Origin: an uncultured Blautia sp.
GTDB lineage: Bacteria; Bacillota; Clostridia; Lachnospirales; Lachnospiraceae
Length of the DNA stretch: 64,000 bases
Direction: 5' to 3'
Assembly (NCBI GenBank): GCA_900551075.1
Contig: URVB01000001.1
Span: forward strand, 62,001-126,000
Positions within the stretch are counted from its first letter, which is position 1. Each line of letters opens with the position of its first letter. Shown in pieces: positions 17,341 to 24,473 of the stretch. The notes under the pieces were generated by a model. That model saw nothing but the letters and a program-made list of their open reading frames with translations. It did not search any database and was not told the origin of the DNA. The translations under genes were made by a program, and so were the position numbers.

Positions 17341-17905
17341 TCTTCGGTGCCGCCAATGGTAGCTGTCTGACAGCCGCCTAATGCGATAGTGTAGACAGCC
17401 CCGCAGTTTGAAAGCTGGTTGAAAACTTTCCTCGCCGACATTCCTGACAGTTGCTTTCTTCATCCCCTTGATTTCCCGCTCAGATAACTTTTTTCTGTCA
17501 TTTAGCTACGTGACCGCCAAACACACCAGAAATACATAATAAGAATATACTTTTCAACTCCTTTTCTTCTGTCATAGCCATTAAAACAAATTATACCGGC
17601 CTCTACATAGGTAAATATGGTGCAGTTATGATGTTTTTATTGTTTGGAGACGTGTATGCGGCTCTTAGAATTTGCCCACAGCCTCAGCCTCTATATCTCC
17701 ACTTTTTTAACATTTTGCCTTTCCAATTTACGATTTAGATAGTTGGATTGTACTATACATTTGCAACATCCGCTTTCCAGTATGATCACTAAAATAGTAA
17801 AACACCCCAAAACGATTTTTGATTAGTAATATATACTAATTATCAATACATTTTGGGGTATTTTAAAGTATTTGTTGGTTAAATCACTTGACTAAAATCA
17901 AAAAT
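17341..17905. other. Non-coding stretch between the two-component genes and tpiA
   Basis: A minus-strand frame (17233-17463, 76 codons) overlaps the GH3 relic and shows no separate family. From about 17480 the sequence is AT-rich, with no ribosome binding site followed by a credible frame. The nested palindromes at 17799-17864 are the only other structure. No terminator was seen directly after the kinase gene. Confidence 0.5.
17799..17864 (-). terminator. Nested hairpin downstream of tpiA, probable terminator
   Basis: The outer arms AAAACACCCCAAAA (17799-17812) and TTTTGGGGTATTTT (17851-17864) pair with one G-T or A-C mismatch. Inside is a second perfect stem, ATTAGTA (17822-17828) with TACTAAT (17834-17840). 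The structure lies 41 bases past the tpiA stop codon. The T-rich ends on both strands fit a bidirectional terminator, although the loop is unusually large and internally structured. Confidence 0.5.
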
Positions 17906-18655
17906 TTATTTGTAGTTTACAATAGAACCAAAATCAGGCTTCAGGGACGCACCGCCTACAAGGCCGCCATCGATGTCAGCCATTGCAAACAGCTCTGCTG
18001 CATTGCCTGCATTTACAGAGCCGCCGTACTGAATACGGATAGCTTCTGCAGTATCAGTGTCATAAATCTCCGCAATACAGTCACGGATTCCCTTGCAAAC
18101 CTCCTGTGCCTGCTCGCTGGTAGCAGTTTTGCCGGTTCCGATTGCCCAGATTGGCTCGTAAGCGATTACAAGAGTTTTCGCCTGCTCAGCAGTTACATTC
18201 TGAAGGCCAACCTTCACCTGCTGACGGATCCAATCCATTGTAATTCCCTGCTCTCTCTGCTCAAGAGATTCGCCGCAGCACATAATCGGAGTAATACCGT
18301 GTTCCAGTGCTTTCAGAACCTTTTTATTTACATCCTCACTTGTTTCACCGAAGTAATCTCTTCTCTCAGAATGTCCGAGAATGACGTATTTAACACCTGC
18401 ATCTACCAGCATAGCCGGAGCGATTTCACCTGTGTAAGCACCCTTTTCTTCAAAATACATATTCTCTGCTGCGACTGCGATATTACTTCCCTTGCAGGCT
18501 TCTACAACCGGAACGATATCAATTGCAGGAACACCAAATACCACATCCACTTCGTCATTTGCTACAAGTGGTTTTAAGGTTTCTGCTAATTTCACTGCTT
18601 CGCTTGGTGTCATGTTCATTTTCCAGTTACCAGCGATGATTTTCTTTCTTGCCAT
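17906..18655 (-). CDS. tpiA: Triose-phosphate isomerase
   Basis: The 249-residue protein starts MARKKIIAGNWKMNMTPSEA, with the active-site Asn and Lys (NWKMN). It has H near residue 95 (ILGHSERR), the catalytic Glu in AYEPIWAIGTGK near residue 165, and the phosphate-binding GGSV near residue 230. The length is typical. It interconverts dihydroxyacetone phosphate and glyceraldehyde 3-phosphate. The ATG at 18655 has an AGGAG site. A longer in-frame extension to 18745 reads through repeat DNA and was rejected. It is last in a gap-pgk-tpiA series, 239 bases after pgk. Confidence 0.97.
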   Translation of the reverse strand: MARKKIIAGNWKMNMTPSEAVKLAETLKPLVANDEVDVVFGVPAIDIVPVVEACKGSNIAVAAENMYFEEKGAYTGEIAPAMLVDAGVKYVILGHSERRDYFGETSEDVNKKVLKALEHGITPIMCCGESLEQREQGITMDWIRQQVKVGLQNVTAEQAKTLVIAYEPIWAIGTGKTATSEQAQEVCKGIRDCIAEIYDTDTAEAIRIQYGGSVNAGNAAELFAMADIDGGLVGGASLKPDFGSIVNYK

Positions 18656-18712
18656 TTTTATATTCTCCTTTTTATTTTGTACTGTAGATATAATAATCTT
18701 CAGCTTGTCATG

Positions 18713-18759
18713 CGCTAAGCTCTGTCTGCGCCTGCGGCTTGCCACTCGCTAAGCTTTTT
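18713..18759. repeat. 47-base direct repeat, copy 1 (pgk-tpiA spacer)
   Basis: The 47 bases starting CGCTAAGCTCTGTCTGCGCC and ending GCTAAGCTTTTT recur exactly at 18850-18896. Each copy is bounded by GCTAAGCT. Between the two copies further CTAAG motifs recur (near 18791, 18827 and 18841), so this spacer is a small array of related elements. It looks like a REP-type or decayed intergenic repeat. Confidence 0.75.
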
Positions 18760-18849
18760 TGCAGTTCTTCTTACGCCATACATGTTCGCCTCGCACTAAG
18801 CTCACACTTCGTTTCTCTCGTGCTCACTAAGAGCGGCGAACTAAGTAAA

Positions 18850-18896
18850 CGCTAAGCTCTGTCTGCGCCTGCGGCTTGCCACTCGCTAAGCTTTTT
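18850..18896. repeat. 47-base direct repeat, copy 2 (pgk-tpiA spacer)
   Basis: An exact second copy of the 47-base element at 18713-18759. Its right end overlaps the last two bases of the pgk stop codon, so the repeat reaches into the 3' end of pgk. Confidence 0.75.
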
Positions 18897-20103
18897 ACTT
18901 ATCGTTAGCTGCTGCTACACCCGGCAGTTCTTTTCCTTCCAGGAATTCCAGAGAAGCACCGCCGCCTGTAGAAATATGGCTCATCTTGTCACCAAATCCA
19001 AGCTGGTTAACTGCTGCTGCGGAATCCCCGCCTCCGATAATCGTTGTCGCATCGGTTTCTGCCAGAGATTTTGCCACGGCGATTGTTCCTTTTGCAAGAA
19101 TCGGATTTTCGAATACACCCATAGGTCCGTTCCAAACAACAGTTTTAGCTGATTTTACAGCATCTGCATAGAGTTCTGCTGTCTTAGTTCCGATATCCAG
19201 ACCCATCATATCAGCCGGAACAGCCGCTGCATCTACAACAGACACTTCAATTTCTCCGTCAATAGGATTCGGGAATTCTTTGGCAATCGTGGTATCAACC
19301 GGAAGAAGAAGCTTCTTGCCAAGCTTTTCAGCCTTTTCCATCATTTCCCTGCAGTAATCAATCTTGGTATCATCAACCAGAGAAGTACCTACTTCCAGCC
19401 CTTTTGCTTTCTGGAAAGTATAAGCCATACCGCCGCCGATAATCAGGGTATCGCATTTTTCCAGAAGATTGGAAATAACGTTTAATTTATCAGCAACCTT
19501 AGCACCGCCAAGGATTGCCACGAAAGGTCTTACCGGAGTCTCTACCGCATTACCAAGGAAATCAATTTCCTTCTGCATCAGATATCCAACTGCGCAGGTA
19601 TCAATAAATTCTGTCACACCCACGTTGGAGCAGTGTGCTCTATGGGCAGTTCCGAATGCATCATTAACAAAAACTTCTGCCAGGGAAGCCAGGTCTTTAC
19701 TGAAAGCTTCTCCATTTTTCGTTTCTTCTGCACGGTAACGTGTATTCTCAAGAAGAATAATCTCGCCATCCTGCATAGCGTCTGCTGCAGCCTTAACACT
19801 GTCATCTACGACTGCCGGACTAGCCACAAATTTTACTTCCTGTCCAAGAAGCTCCGTTAAACGTGCTGCTACAGGTGCCAGAGACAGCTCTGGTTTCGGC
19901 TCACCCTTCGGTTTGCCAAGATGAGAGCAAAGAATAATTCTGCCGCCATCTGCTACCAGTTTTTTAATTGTAGGAAGTGCAGCTACCAGACGGTTTTCGT
20001 CCGTAATTTTGCCTTCTTTTAACGGTACGTTGAAATCACAGCGAACCAGAACCTTTTTACCGCTTACGTTGATGTCATCAACAGATTTTTTATTTAATCC
20101 CAT
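18895..20103 (-). CDS. pgk: Phosphoglycerate kinase
   Basis: The 402-residue protein shows the N-terminal substrate loop (VLVRCDFNVPLKEGKITDEN), the HLGKPKG stretch, a central hinge (NDAFGTAHRAHCSN), GGAKVADK, and the C-terminal nucleotide-binding motif TIIGGGDSAAAV with the STGGGASLEFLEG end. It transfers phosphate from 1,3-bisphosphoglycerate to ADP in glycolysis. The length is normal. It is 97 bases downstream of gap, with a strong hairpin in between, and upstream of tpiA in the same direction. Confidence 0.98.
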   Translation of the reverse strand: MGLNKKSVDDINVSGKKVLVRCDFNVPLKEGKITDENRLVAALPTIKKLVADGGRIILCSHLGKPKGEPKPELSLAPVAARLTELLGQEVKFVASPAVVDDSVKAAADAMQDGEIILLENTRYRAEETKNGEAFSKDLASLAEVFVNDAFGTAHRAHCSNVGVTEFIDTCAVGYLMQKEIDFLGNAVETPVRPFVAILGGAKVADKLNVISNLLEKCDTLIIGGGMAYTFQKAKGLEVGTSLVDDTKIDYCREMMEKAEKLGKKLLLPVDTTIAKEFPNPIDGEIEVSVVDAAAVPADMMGLDIGTKTAELYADAVKSAKTVVWNGPMGVFENPILAKGTIAVAKSLAETDATTIIGGGDSAAAVNQLGFGDKMSHISTGGGASLEFLEGKELPGVAAANDK

Positions 20104-20140
20104 GACTTTATAACCTCCAAAATTTTCTCTGAAATGATAA

Positions 20141-20171
20141 AAGGGTCCGGCCCTTATCAGACCGGACCCTT
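20141..20171 (-). other. Intercistronic hairpin between gap and pgk
   Basis: AAGGGTCCGG (20141-20150) and CCGGACCCTT (20162-20171) form a perfect 10-bp stem. On the minus strand only TTTT follows. It is therefore a weak terminator or an mRNA-processing and stability element that would leave gap mRNA in excess over pgk, as is common in Firmicutes gap operons. Confidence 0.6.
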
Positions 20172-20200
20172 ACTGAGTCTATACTTCTATCCAGCTTGAA

Positions 20201-21220
20201 TTATGCGTTCAGCAGGCTTCCAAAGTGTTTGATAGTACGAACCATCTGGCTTGTGTAGGAGTTTTCATTATCATACCAGGAAACTACCTGTACCTGTGTT
20301 GTACCGTTATCCAACGGAAGAACCATTGTCTGAGTAGCATCAAACAGAGAACCATAGGTCATACCTACGATATCGCTGGAAACGATTTCGTCTTCGTTAT
20401 ATCCGAAGGATTCGTTAGCTGCCGCTTTCATAGCTGCATTGATCTGCTCTTTTGTAACATTTCCTTCAACAACTGCTGTTAAGATAGTTGTAGAACCTGT
20501 CGGGGTAGGAACACGCTGAGCAGCGCCGATTAATTTGCCGTTCAGTTCCGGAATAACCAGGCCGATAGCTTTTGCAGCACCTGTGCTGTTCGGAACGATA
20601 TTCACTGCTGCCGCACGGGATCTTCTCATATCGCCTTTTCTCTGCGGTCCATCAAGTGTCATCTGATCGCCTGTGTAAGCGTGAATCGTACACATGATAC
20701 CGGTTTTGATCGGTGCACAGTCATTCAGAGCTTTCGCCATTGGAGCTAAGCAGTTTGTTGTACAGGAAGCAGCGGAGATAATCTTGTCTTCTTTTGTCAG
20801 ACCTGCATGGTTAACATTGTAAACGATGGTGGGAAGGTCGTTTCCGGCCGGAGCGGAAATAATAACATGTTTAGCACCAGCATCAATATGAGCCTGAGCT
20901 TTAGCCTTGGAGGTGTAAAATCCTGTACACTCCAGAACTACATCTACGCCGATTTCTCCCCAAGGAAGTTCAGCCGCGTTAGCTTTTGCATAAATTTTGA
21001 TTTCTTTTCCGTCTACAGTGATGGAATCTTCACCGGCTGAAACTTTGTCACACAGAGCGTATCTTCCCTGAGTAGAGTCATATTTTAATAAGTGAGCGAG
21101 CATTTTAGGAGAAGTTAAATCGTTGATTGCTACGATTTCGAAACCCTCTGCTCCAAACATCTGACGGAAAGCCAGACGACCGATACGGCCAAATCCATTG
21201 ATTGCAACTTTTACTGCCAT
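20201..21220 (-). CDS. gap: Glyceraldehyde-3-phosphate dehydrogenase, type I
   Basis: The 339-residue NAD-dependent enzyme has the Rossmann start (VKVAINGFGRIGRLAFRQMF), the catalytic Cys in SAASCTTNCLAP near residue 155, and the C-terminal WYDNENSYTSQMV. It oxidises glyceraldehyde 3-phosphate to 1,3-bisphosphoglycerate. An AGGAGG site precedes the ATG. A strong sigma-A promoter lies upstream (21297-21325). It is the first gene of gap-pgk-tpiA. Confidence 0.98.
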   Translation of the reverse strand: MAVKVAINGFGRIGRLAFRQMFGAEGFEIVAINDLTSPKMLAHLLKYDSTQGRYALCDKVSAGEDSITVDGKEIKIYAKANAAELPWGEIGVDVVLECTGFYTSKAKAQAHIDAGAKHVIISAPAGNDLPTIVYNVNHAGLTKEDKIISAASCTTNCLAPMAKALNDCAPIKTGIMCTIHAYTGDQMTLDGPQRKGDMRRSRAAAVNIVPNSTGAAKAIGLVIPELNGKLIGAAQRVPTPTGSTTILTAVVEGNVTKEQINAAMKAAANESFGYNEDEIVSSDIVGMTYGSLFDATQTMVLPLDNGTTQVQVVSWYDNENSYTSQMVRTIKHFGSLLNA

Positions 21221-21296
21221 GATAAATTCCTCCTATGAATTAAATGGTAAATTATGACGCATCCTCAATTGTTAAAGAAACGTCAACCTATTAGGT

Positions 21297-21325
21297 ATTG
21301 TACCGAATTTCCCCCGAAAATTCAA
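21297..21325 (-). promoter_or_regulatory. Sigma-A promoter of gap
   Basis: On the minus strand TTGAAT (21325-21320) and TACAAT (21302-21297) are separated by exactly 17 bases. This is a close consensus match for a highly expressed glycolytic operon, with a leader of about 70 bases before the start codon. Confidence 0.7.
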
Positions 21326-21363
21326 GACTATTTTATAAAAAACATCGCAAAAAAGTAAAATAT

Positions 21364-21372
21364 TGGTATAAT
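21364..21372 (+). promoter_or_regulatory. Extended -10 promoter for the PHP phosphatase gene
   Basis: TG at 21364-21365, one base, then TATAAT (21367-21372). There is no clear -35. The start codon is 99 bases downstream, and the leader contains the perfect hairpin TATCTGC-TC-GCAGATA at 21413-21428. Confidence 0.5.
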
Positions 21373-21412
21373 GAAAGCATAAGCTGTGAACGCAGACTCA
21401 CAAGGGATGTGT

Positions 21413-21428
21413 TATCTGCTCGCAGATA
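21413..21428 (+). other. Short perfect inverted repeat in the leader of the PHP phosphatase gene
   Basis: TATCTGC and GCAGATA flank two bases. Two bases are too few for an RNA loop, so the structure would open to a 4-base loop. It may be a protein-binding dyad rather than an RNA hairpin. No T run follows. Confidence 0.4.
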
Positions 21429-21470
21429 CAAACTGTTTGCTATTACTACACCACCAAGGAGGTATTCAAC

Positions 21471-22289
21471 ATGAGCAGCCAAATTTTATGGGACTGTCAC
21501 ATGCATTCATCTTTTTCCGCTGATTCAGAAGCTCCCATGGAAACTATGATACAGCAAGCTATAGCCCGGGGTCTCGACGGAATCTGTTTCACGGAGCATT
21601 TGGACCCGGATTATCCCAGCACCCCGGACAACATTGATTTTTCCCTTGATATAGACAATTATCGGAACACGCTTTTTACGCTGAAGGATAAATACAAAGA
21701 AAAACTGAAGATTCATTTCGGTATCGAGCTTGGGCTTCAGCCGCATCTGGAAAGCGTTTTCCGCCATTTAGTAAAAACCCGGCCTTTTGATTTTATTATA
21801 GGCTCTTCTCATATCGTACACGGCTATGATCCATATTATCCCGCGTTTTTTAAAAACCGCAGAGAATCCTCCTGCTACATGGAATACTTCGAATCTGTTC
21901 TGGAAAATCTTGCATGCTTTTCTGAAATCAATGTCTACGGACATATTGATTATGTTGTACGTTATGGTCCAAACAAAAACCGTGAGTATTCCTATGGCCG
22001 ATATCAGGACATTCTGGATGAAATTCTGAGAACGCTCATAACGAAAGGCATTGGAATTGAGCTAAATACCGGCGGCTATCACTATGGTCTTGGAGAACCC
22101 AACCCATGCACATCTGTAATTAAGCGGTACCGCCAGTTGGGCGGTGAAATCATTACGGTCGGAGCCGATGCCCATGCACCCGAAAAAATTGCCTATGCCT
22201 TTGGGAAAGCTGCTGCCATATTAGAAGAATGCGGATTTCGATATTATACCGTATTTGAAGGAGGGAAACCGTATTTTCTGAAGCTGTGA
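21471..22289 (+). CDS. Histidinol-phosphatase family PHP-domain hydrolase
   Basis: The 272-residue protein of the PHP family resembles HisJ/HisK histidinol-phosphatase. Metal-binding motifs are visible: DCHMHSSFSADS (residues 8-19), FTEHLDPDYP, IGSSHIVHG, YGHIDYV and GADAHAPEKI near the end. Together they supply the His and Asp ligands of the trinuclear metal site. The family dephosphorylates L-histidinol phosphate in histidine synthesis, but no other his gene is nearby, so another phosphoester is possible. An AGGAGG site precedes the ATG. Confidence 0.85.
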   Translation: MSSQILWDCHMHSSFSADSEAPMETMIQQAIARGLDGICFTEHLDPDYPSTPDNIDFSLDIDNYRNTLFTLKDKYKEKLKIHFGIELGLQPHLESVFRHLVKTRPFDFIIGSSHIVHGYDPYYPAFFKNRRESSCYMEYFESVLENLACFSEINVYGHIDYVVRYGPNKNREYSYGRYQDILDEILRTLITKGIGIELNTGGYHYGLGEPNPCTSVIKRYRQLGGEIITVGADAHAPEKIAYAFGKAAAILEECGFRYYTVFEGGKPYFLKL

Positions 22290-22296
22290 CCTTGAC

Positions 22297-22325
22297 TTGA
22301 CAATTTTCGTTTCCACTTGTAAGAT
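22297..22325 (+). promoter_or_regulatory. Sigma-A promoter of the amylosucrase gene
   Basis: TTGACA (22297-22302) and TAAGAT (22320-22325) are 17 bases apart, directly downstream of the phosphatase stop codon. Confidence 0.6.
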
Positions 22326-22348
22326 AATAATGAATGTTTTTGTATCAC

Positions 22349-22368
22349 ACGGGAAAACCCTTTCCCGT
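22349..22368 (+). other. Leader hairpin upstream of the amylosucrase gene
   Basis: ACGGGAAA (22349-22356) and TTTCCCGT (22361-22368) form a perfect 8-bp stem with a 4-base loop. It lies in the 5' untranslated region, 11 bases before the AGGAGG site. No T run follows, so it is more likely an mRNA-stabilising 5' hairpin than a terminator. Confidence 0.5.
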
Positions 22369-22391
22369 TGTAACATAAAGGAGGAAAAACC

Positions 22392-24416
22392 ATGGCAAAG
22401 AAACGCCTGCTGAAAAAGAAAGAGGCAGCCAAAATCGAAACCAGAAAAACCGAACCAATCAGAGTGGAGACAAAAAAAACCGAGCCTGCAAAGGTTGAAA
22501 CCAGAAAAACCGAACCAATCAGGGTCGAAACCAGAAAAACCGAGCCTGCAAAAATCGCCGCTGCTGACGAGGAAGAAAGCATCTACACTCAGCGTTTCAA
22601 TCGCCATTTCGATGAGCTGAAATGGCTGTATTGTGAATTATATCAGGATAACCCGTATGTCATGATGCATCTCAATGATCTGACTGCTGAAATGAAAAAT
22701 TTCTATACGGCAAGAAATAAATTTTTGAAAACTTCTGATATTAAGCGTGCACAGGATCCGAACTGGTATAAACGCAATGACCTGGTAGGCATGATGATGT
22801 ATGTCAACGCTTTTGCAAAAACTTTAAAAGGCACGGAAGAAAAGCTGGATTATATCCGGGAATGTAATGTTAATTATCTTCACCTGATGCCGCTTCTCTC
22901 CTCTCCTAAGGGAAAAAGCGATGGAGGTTATGCAGTAGCTGACTTCCGTAAGGTTCAGGAAGAGCTCGGGACTATGGAAGATTTTGCGGAATTGACCGCC
23001 AAATGCCACGAACGCGGCATCAGTGTCTGCCTGGACTTCGTTATGAATCATACTTCTGAAGACCATGAATGGGCAAAACGTGCACGTGCAGGCGAACGGG
23101 ATTATCAGGATCGCTATTTCTTCTTTGACAGTTATGATGTACCGGCTATGTATGAAAGCACCTGTCCACAGGTGTTTCCCACAACTGCTCCCGGTAATTT
23201 TACATGGCTTGACGACATTCACAAACATGTTATGACCACCTTCTATCCATACCAGTGGGATTTGAATTACCGCAACCCCATCGTGCTGAACGAAATGATA
23301 TTCAATATGCTGTATCTGGCAAACCAGGGGGTTGATATCGTTCGTCTGGATGCCGTACCATACATCTGGAAACAGCTCGGCACCAATTGCCGAAACCTGC
23401 CGCAGGTACACACCATTGTCCGCATAATGCGTATGATCTGTGAAATCGTCTGCCCAGGTGTACTTCTTCTCGGAGAGGTAGTCATGGAACCGGCAAAGGT
23501 AGTTCCTTATTTCGGAACTGTAGATAAACCAGAATGCCATCTGCTCTATAATGTAACCACTATGGCAAGCACCTGGCACACAGTGGCAACCAGAGATGTT
23601 TGCCTCCTGCGCCGCCAGTTGGATATCGTAGCTTCGCTTCCAAGAGAATATACCTTCCAGAACTATCTGCGCTGCCATGATGACATTGGATGGGGCCTGG
23701 ATTACGATTATCTGAAGAACTTTGCAATTGAAGAGGTTCCGCATAAGAAATACCTCAACGACTTCCTCACAGGAAAATATCCGAATTCCTTCGCACGGGG
23801 AGAGCTGTACAATGACGACCCCCGTCTGGGAGACGCAAGACTCTGCGGAACAACTGCTTCCCTCTGCGGAATCGAGCGAGCCGGATTTGAAGGAAATGAA
23901 GAAGGTACCGAGCGTGCAATCCGCTACGATCTCACACTCCATGCTTTTATGCTTTCACAGTCCGGTATTCCTGTCATTTACAGCGGCGACGAGATTGGCC
24001 AGTTAAACGACTATTCCTACAAGAATGATCCTGAAAAAGCTGCGGATTCCCGCTATCTTCACAGAGGCAGCTTTGACTGGACACTGGCAGAAAACCGGAG
24101 AAGGCCGGAAACTGTACAGGGAAGGCTTTTCCCGGCCCTTGACAGGCTGGAACATATCCGTACCTCTCACAGTGTCTTTAATTCAGAGGCCGCACTGCGT
24201 ACACTGGATACGTGGGATTCCTCTATCCTTGCGTTGGTGCGCGAAAACAAAGAAGAAAAATTCATCGGAATCTACAATTTCAGTGAATACGATAAGATTG
24301 CCTGGATCAATGAAGATGATGGAATGTATCTGGATCTTATTTCCGGCCACAGCATGGAAGCAAAGGGTGTGCAGATTCCCGCATTCGGCTGTTTCTGGCT
24401 CTGCCGTAAAAAATAA
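22392..24416 (+). CDS. Amylosucrase-like enzyme, GH13 (subfamily 4 type)
   Basis: The 674-residue protein opens with a basic, repetitive segment: four tandem decapeptides of the form ET(R/K)KTEP(I/A)(R/K)(V/I) at residues 16-55. The amylosucrase helical N-domain (YTQRFNRHFDELKWLY) and a TIM barrel follow. GH13 motifs are DFVMNH (residues 215-220), nucleophile D320 in GVDIVRLDAV, acid/base E362 in LLLGEV, and the amylosucrase hallmark CHDDIGW (428-434). Amylosucrase builds alpha-1,4-glucan from sucrose and releases fructose; a hydrolase in the same subfamily is the main alternative. No signal peptide is seen, so it is probably cytoplasmic. Its own promoter and a strong terminator make it monocistronic. 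Confidence 0.85.
   Translation: MAKKRLLKKKEAAKIETRKTEPIRVETKKTEPAKVETRKTEPIRVETRKTEPAKIAAADEEESIYTQRFNRHFDELKWLYCELYQDNPYVMMHLNDLTAEMKNFYTARNKFLKTSDIKRAQDPNWYKRNDLVGMMMYVNAFAKTLKGTEEKLDYIRECNVNYLHLMPLLSSPKGKSDGGYAVADFRKVQEELGTMEDFAELTAKCHERGISVCLDFVMNHTSEDHEWAKRARAGERDYQDRYFFFDSYDVPAMYESTCPQVFPTTAPGNFTWLDDIHKHVMTTFYPYQWDLNYRNPIVLNEMIFNMLYLANQGVDIVRLDAVPYIWKQLGTNCRNLPQVHTIVRIMRMICEIVCPGVLLLGEVVMEPAKVVPYFGTVDKPECHLLYNVTTMASTWHTVATRDVCLLRRQLDIVASLPREYTFQNYLRCHDDIGWGLDYDYLKNFAIEEVPHKKYLNDFLTGKYPNSFARGELYNDDPRLGDARLCGTTASLCGIERAGFEGNEEGTERAIRYDLTLHAFMLSQSGIPVIYSGDEIGQLNDYSYKNDPEKAADSRYLHRGSFDWTLAENRRRPETVQGRLFPALDRLEHIRTSHSVFNSEAALRTLDTWDSSILALVRENKEEKFIGIYNFSEYDKIAWINEDDGMYLDLISGHSMEAKGVQIPAFGCFWLCRKK
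22437..22556 (+). repeat. Four tandem 30-base repeats inside the amylosucrase gene
   Basis: Codons 16-55 consist of four near-identical 30-base units, each encoding ETRKTEPIRV or a close variant. The units alternate (IRV, AKV, IRV, AKI endings), which suggests a 60-base unit that itself doubled. Replication slippage could change the copy number. Confidence 0.85.
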
Positions 24417-24429
24417 GCACACAAATAAC

Positions 24430-24471
24430 AAAATGGGAGCGTTGCCGCATAAGCAGCAACGCTCTCATTTT
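24430..24471. terminator. Bidirectional rho-independent terminator
   Basis: AAAATGGGAGCGTTGC (24430-24445) pairs with GCAACGCTCTCATTTT (24456-24471) with one mismatch (G opposite T, a wobble pair) and A-rich/T-rich ends on both sides. It lies between the convergent amylosucrase and P-type ATPase genes and can end both transcripts. Confidence 0.85.
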
Positions 24472-24473
24472 GT

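Noticed and set aside
17888..18577. Plus-strand frame of 229 codons over tpiA
   Set aside because: It is antisense to a perfectly conserved tpiA. The Cys/Leu-rich composition is typical of shadow frames.
22824..23942. Minus-strand open frame of 372 codons
   Set aside because: It is antisense to the amylosucrase gene, whose GH13 catalytic residues are intact.
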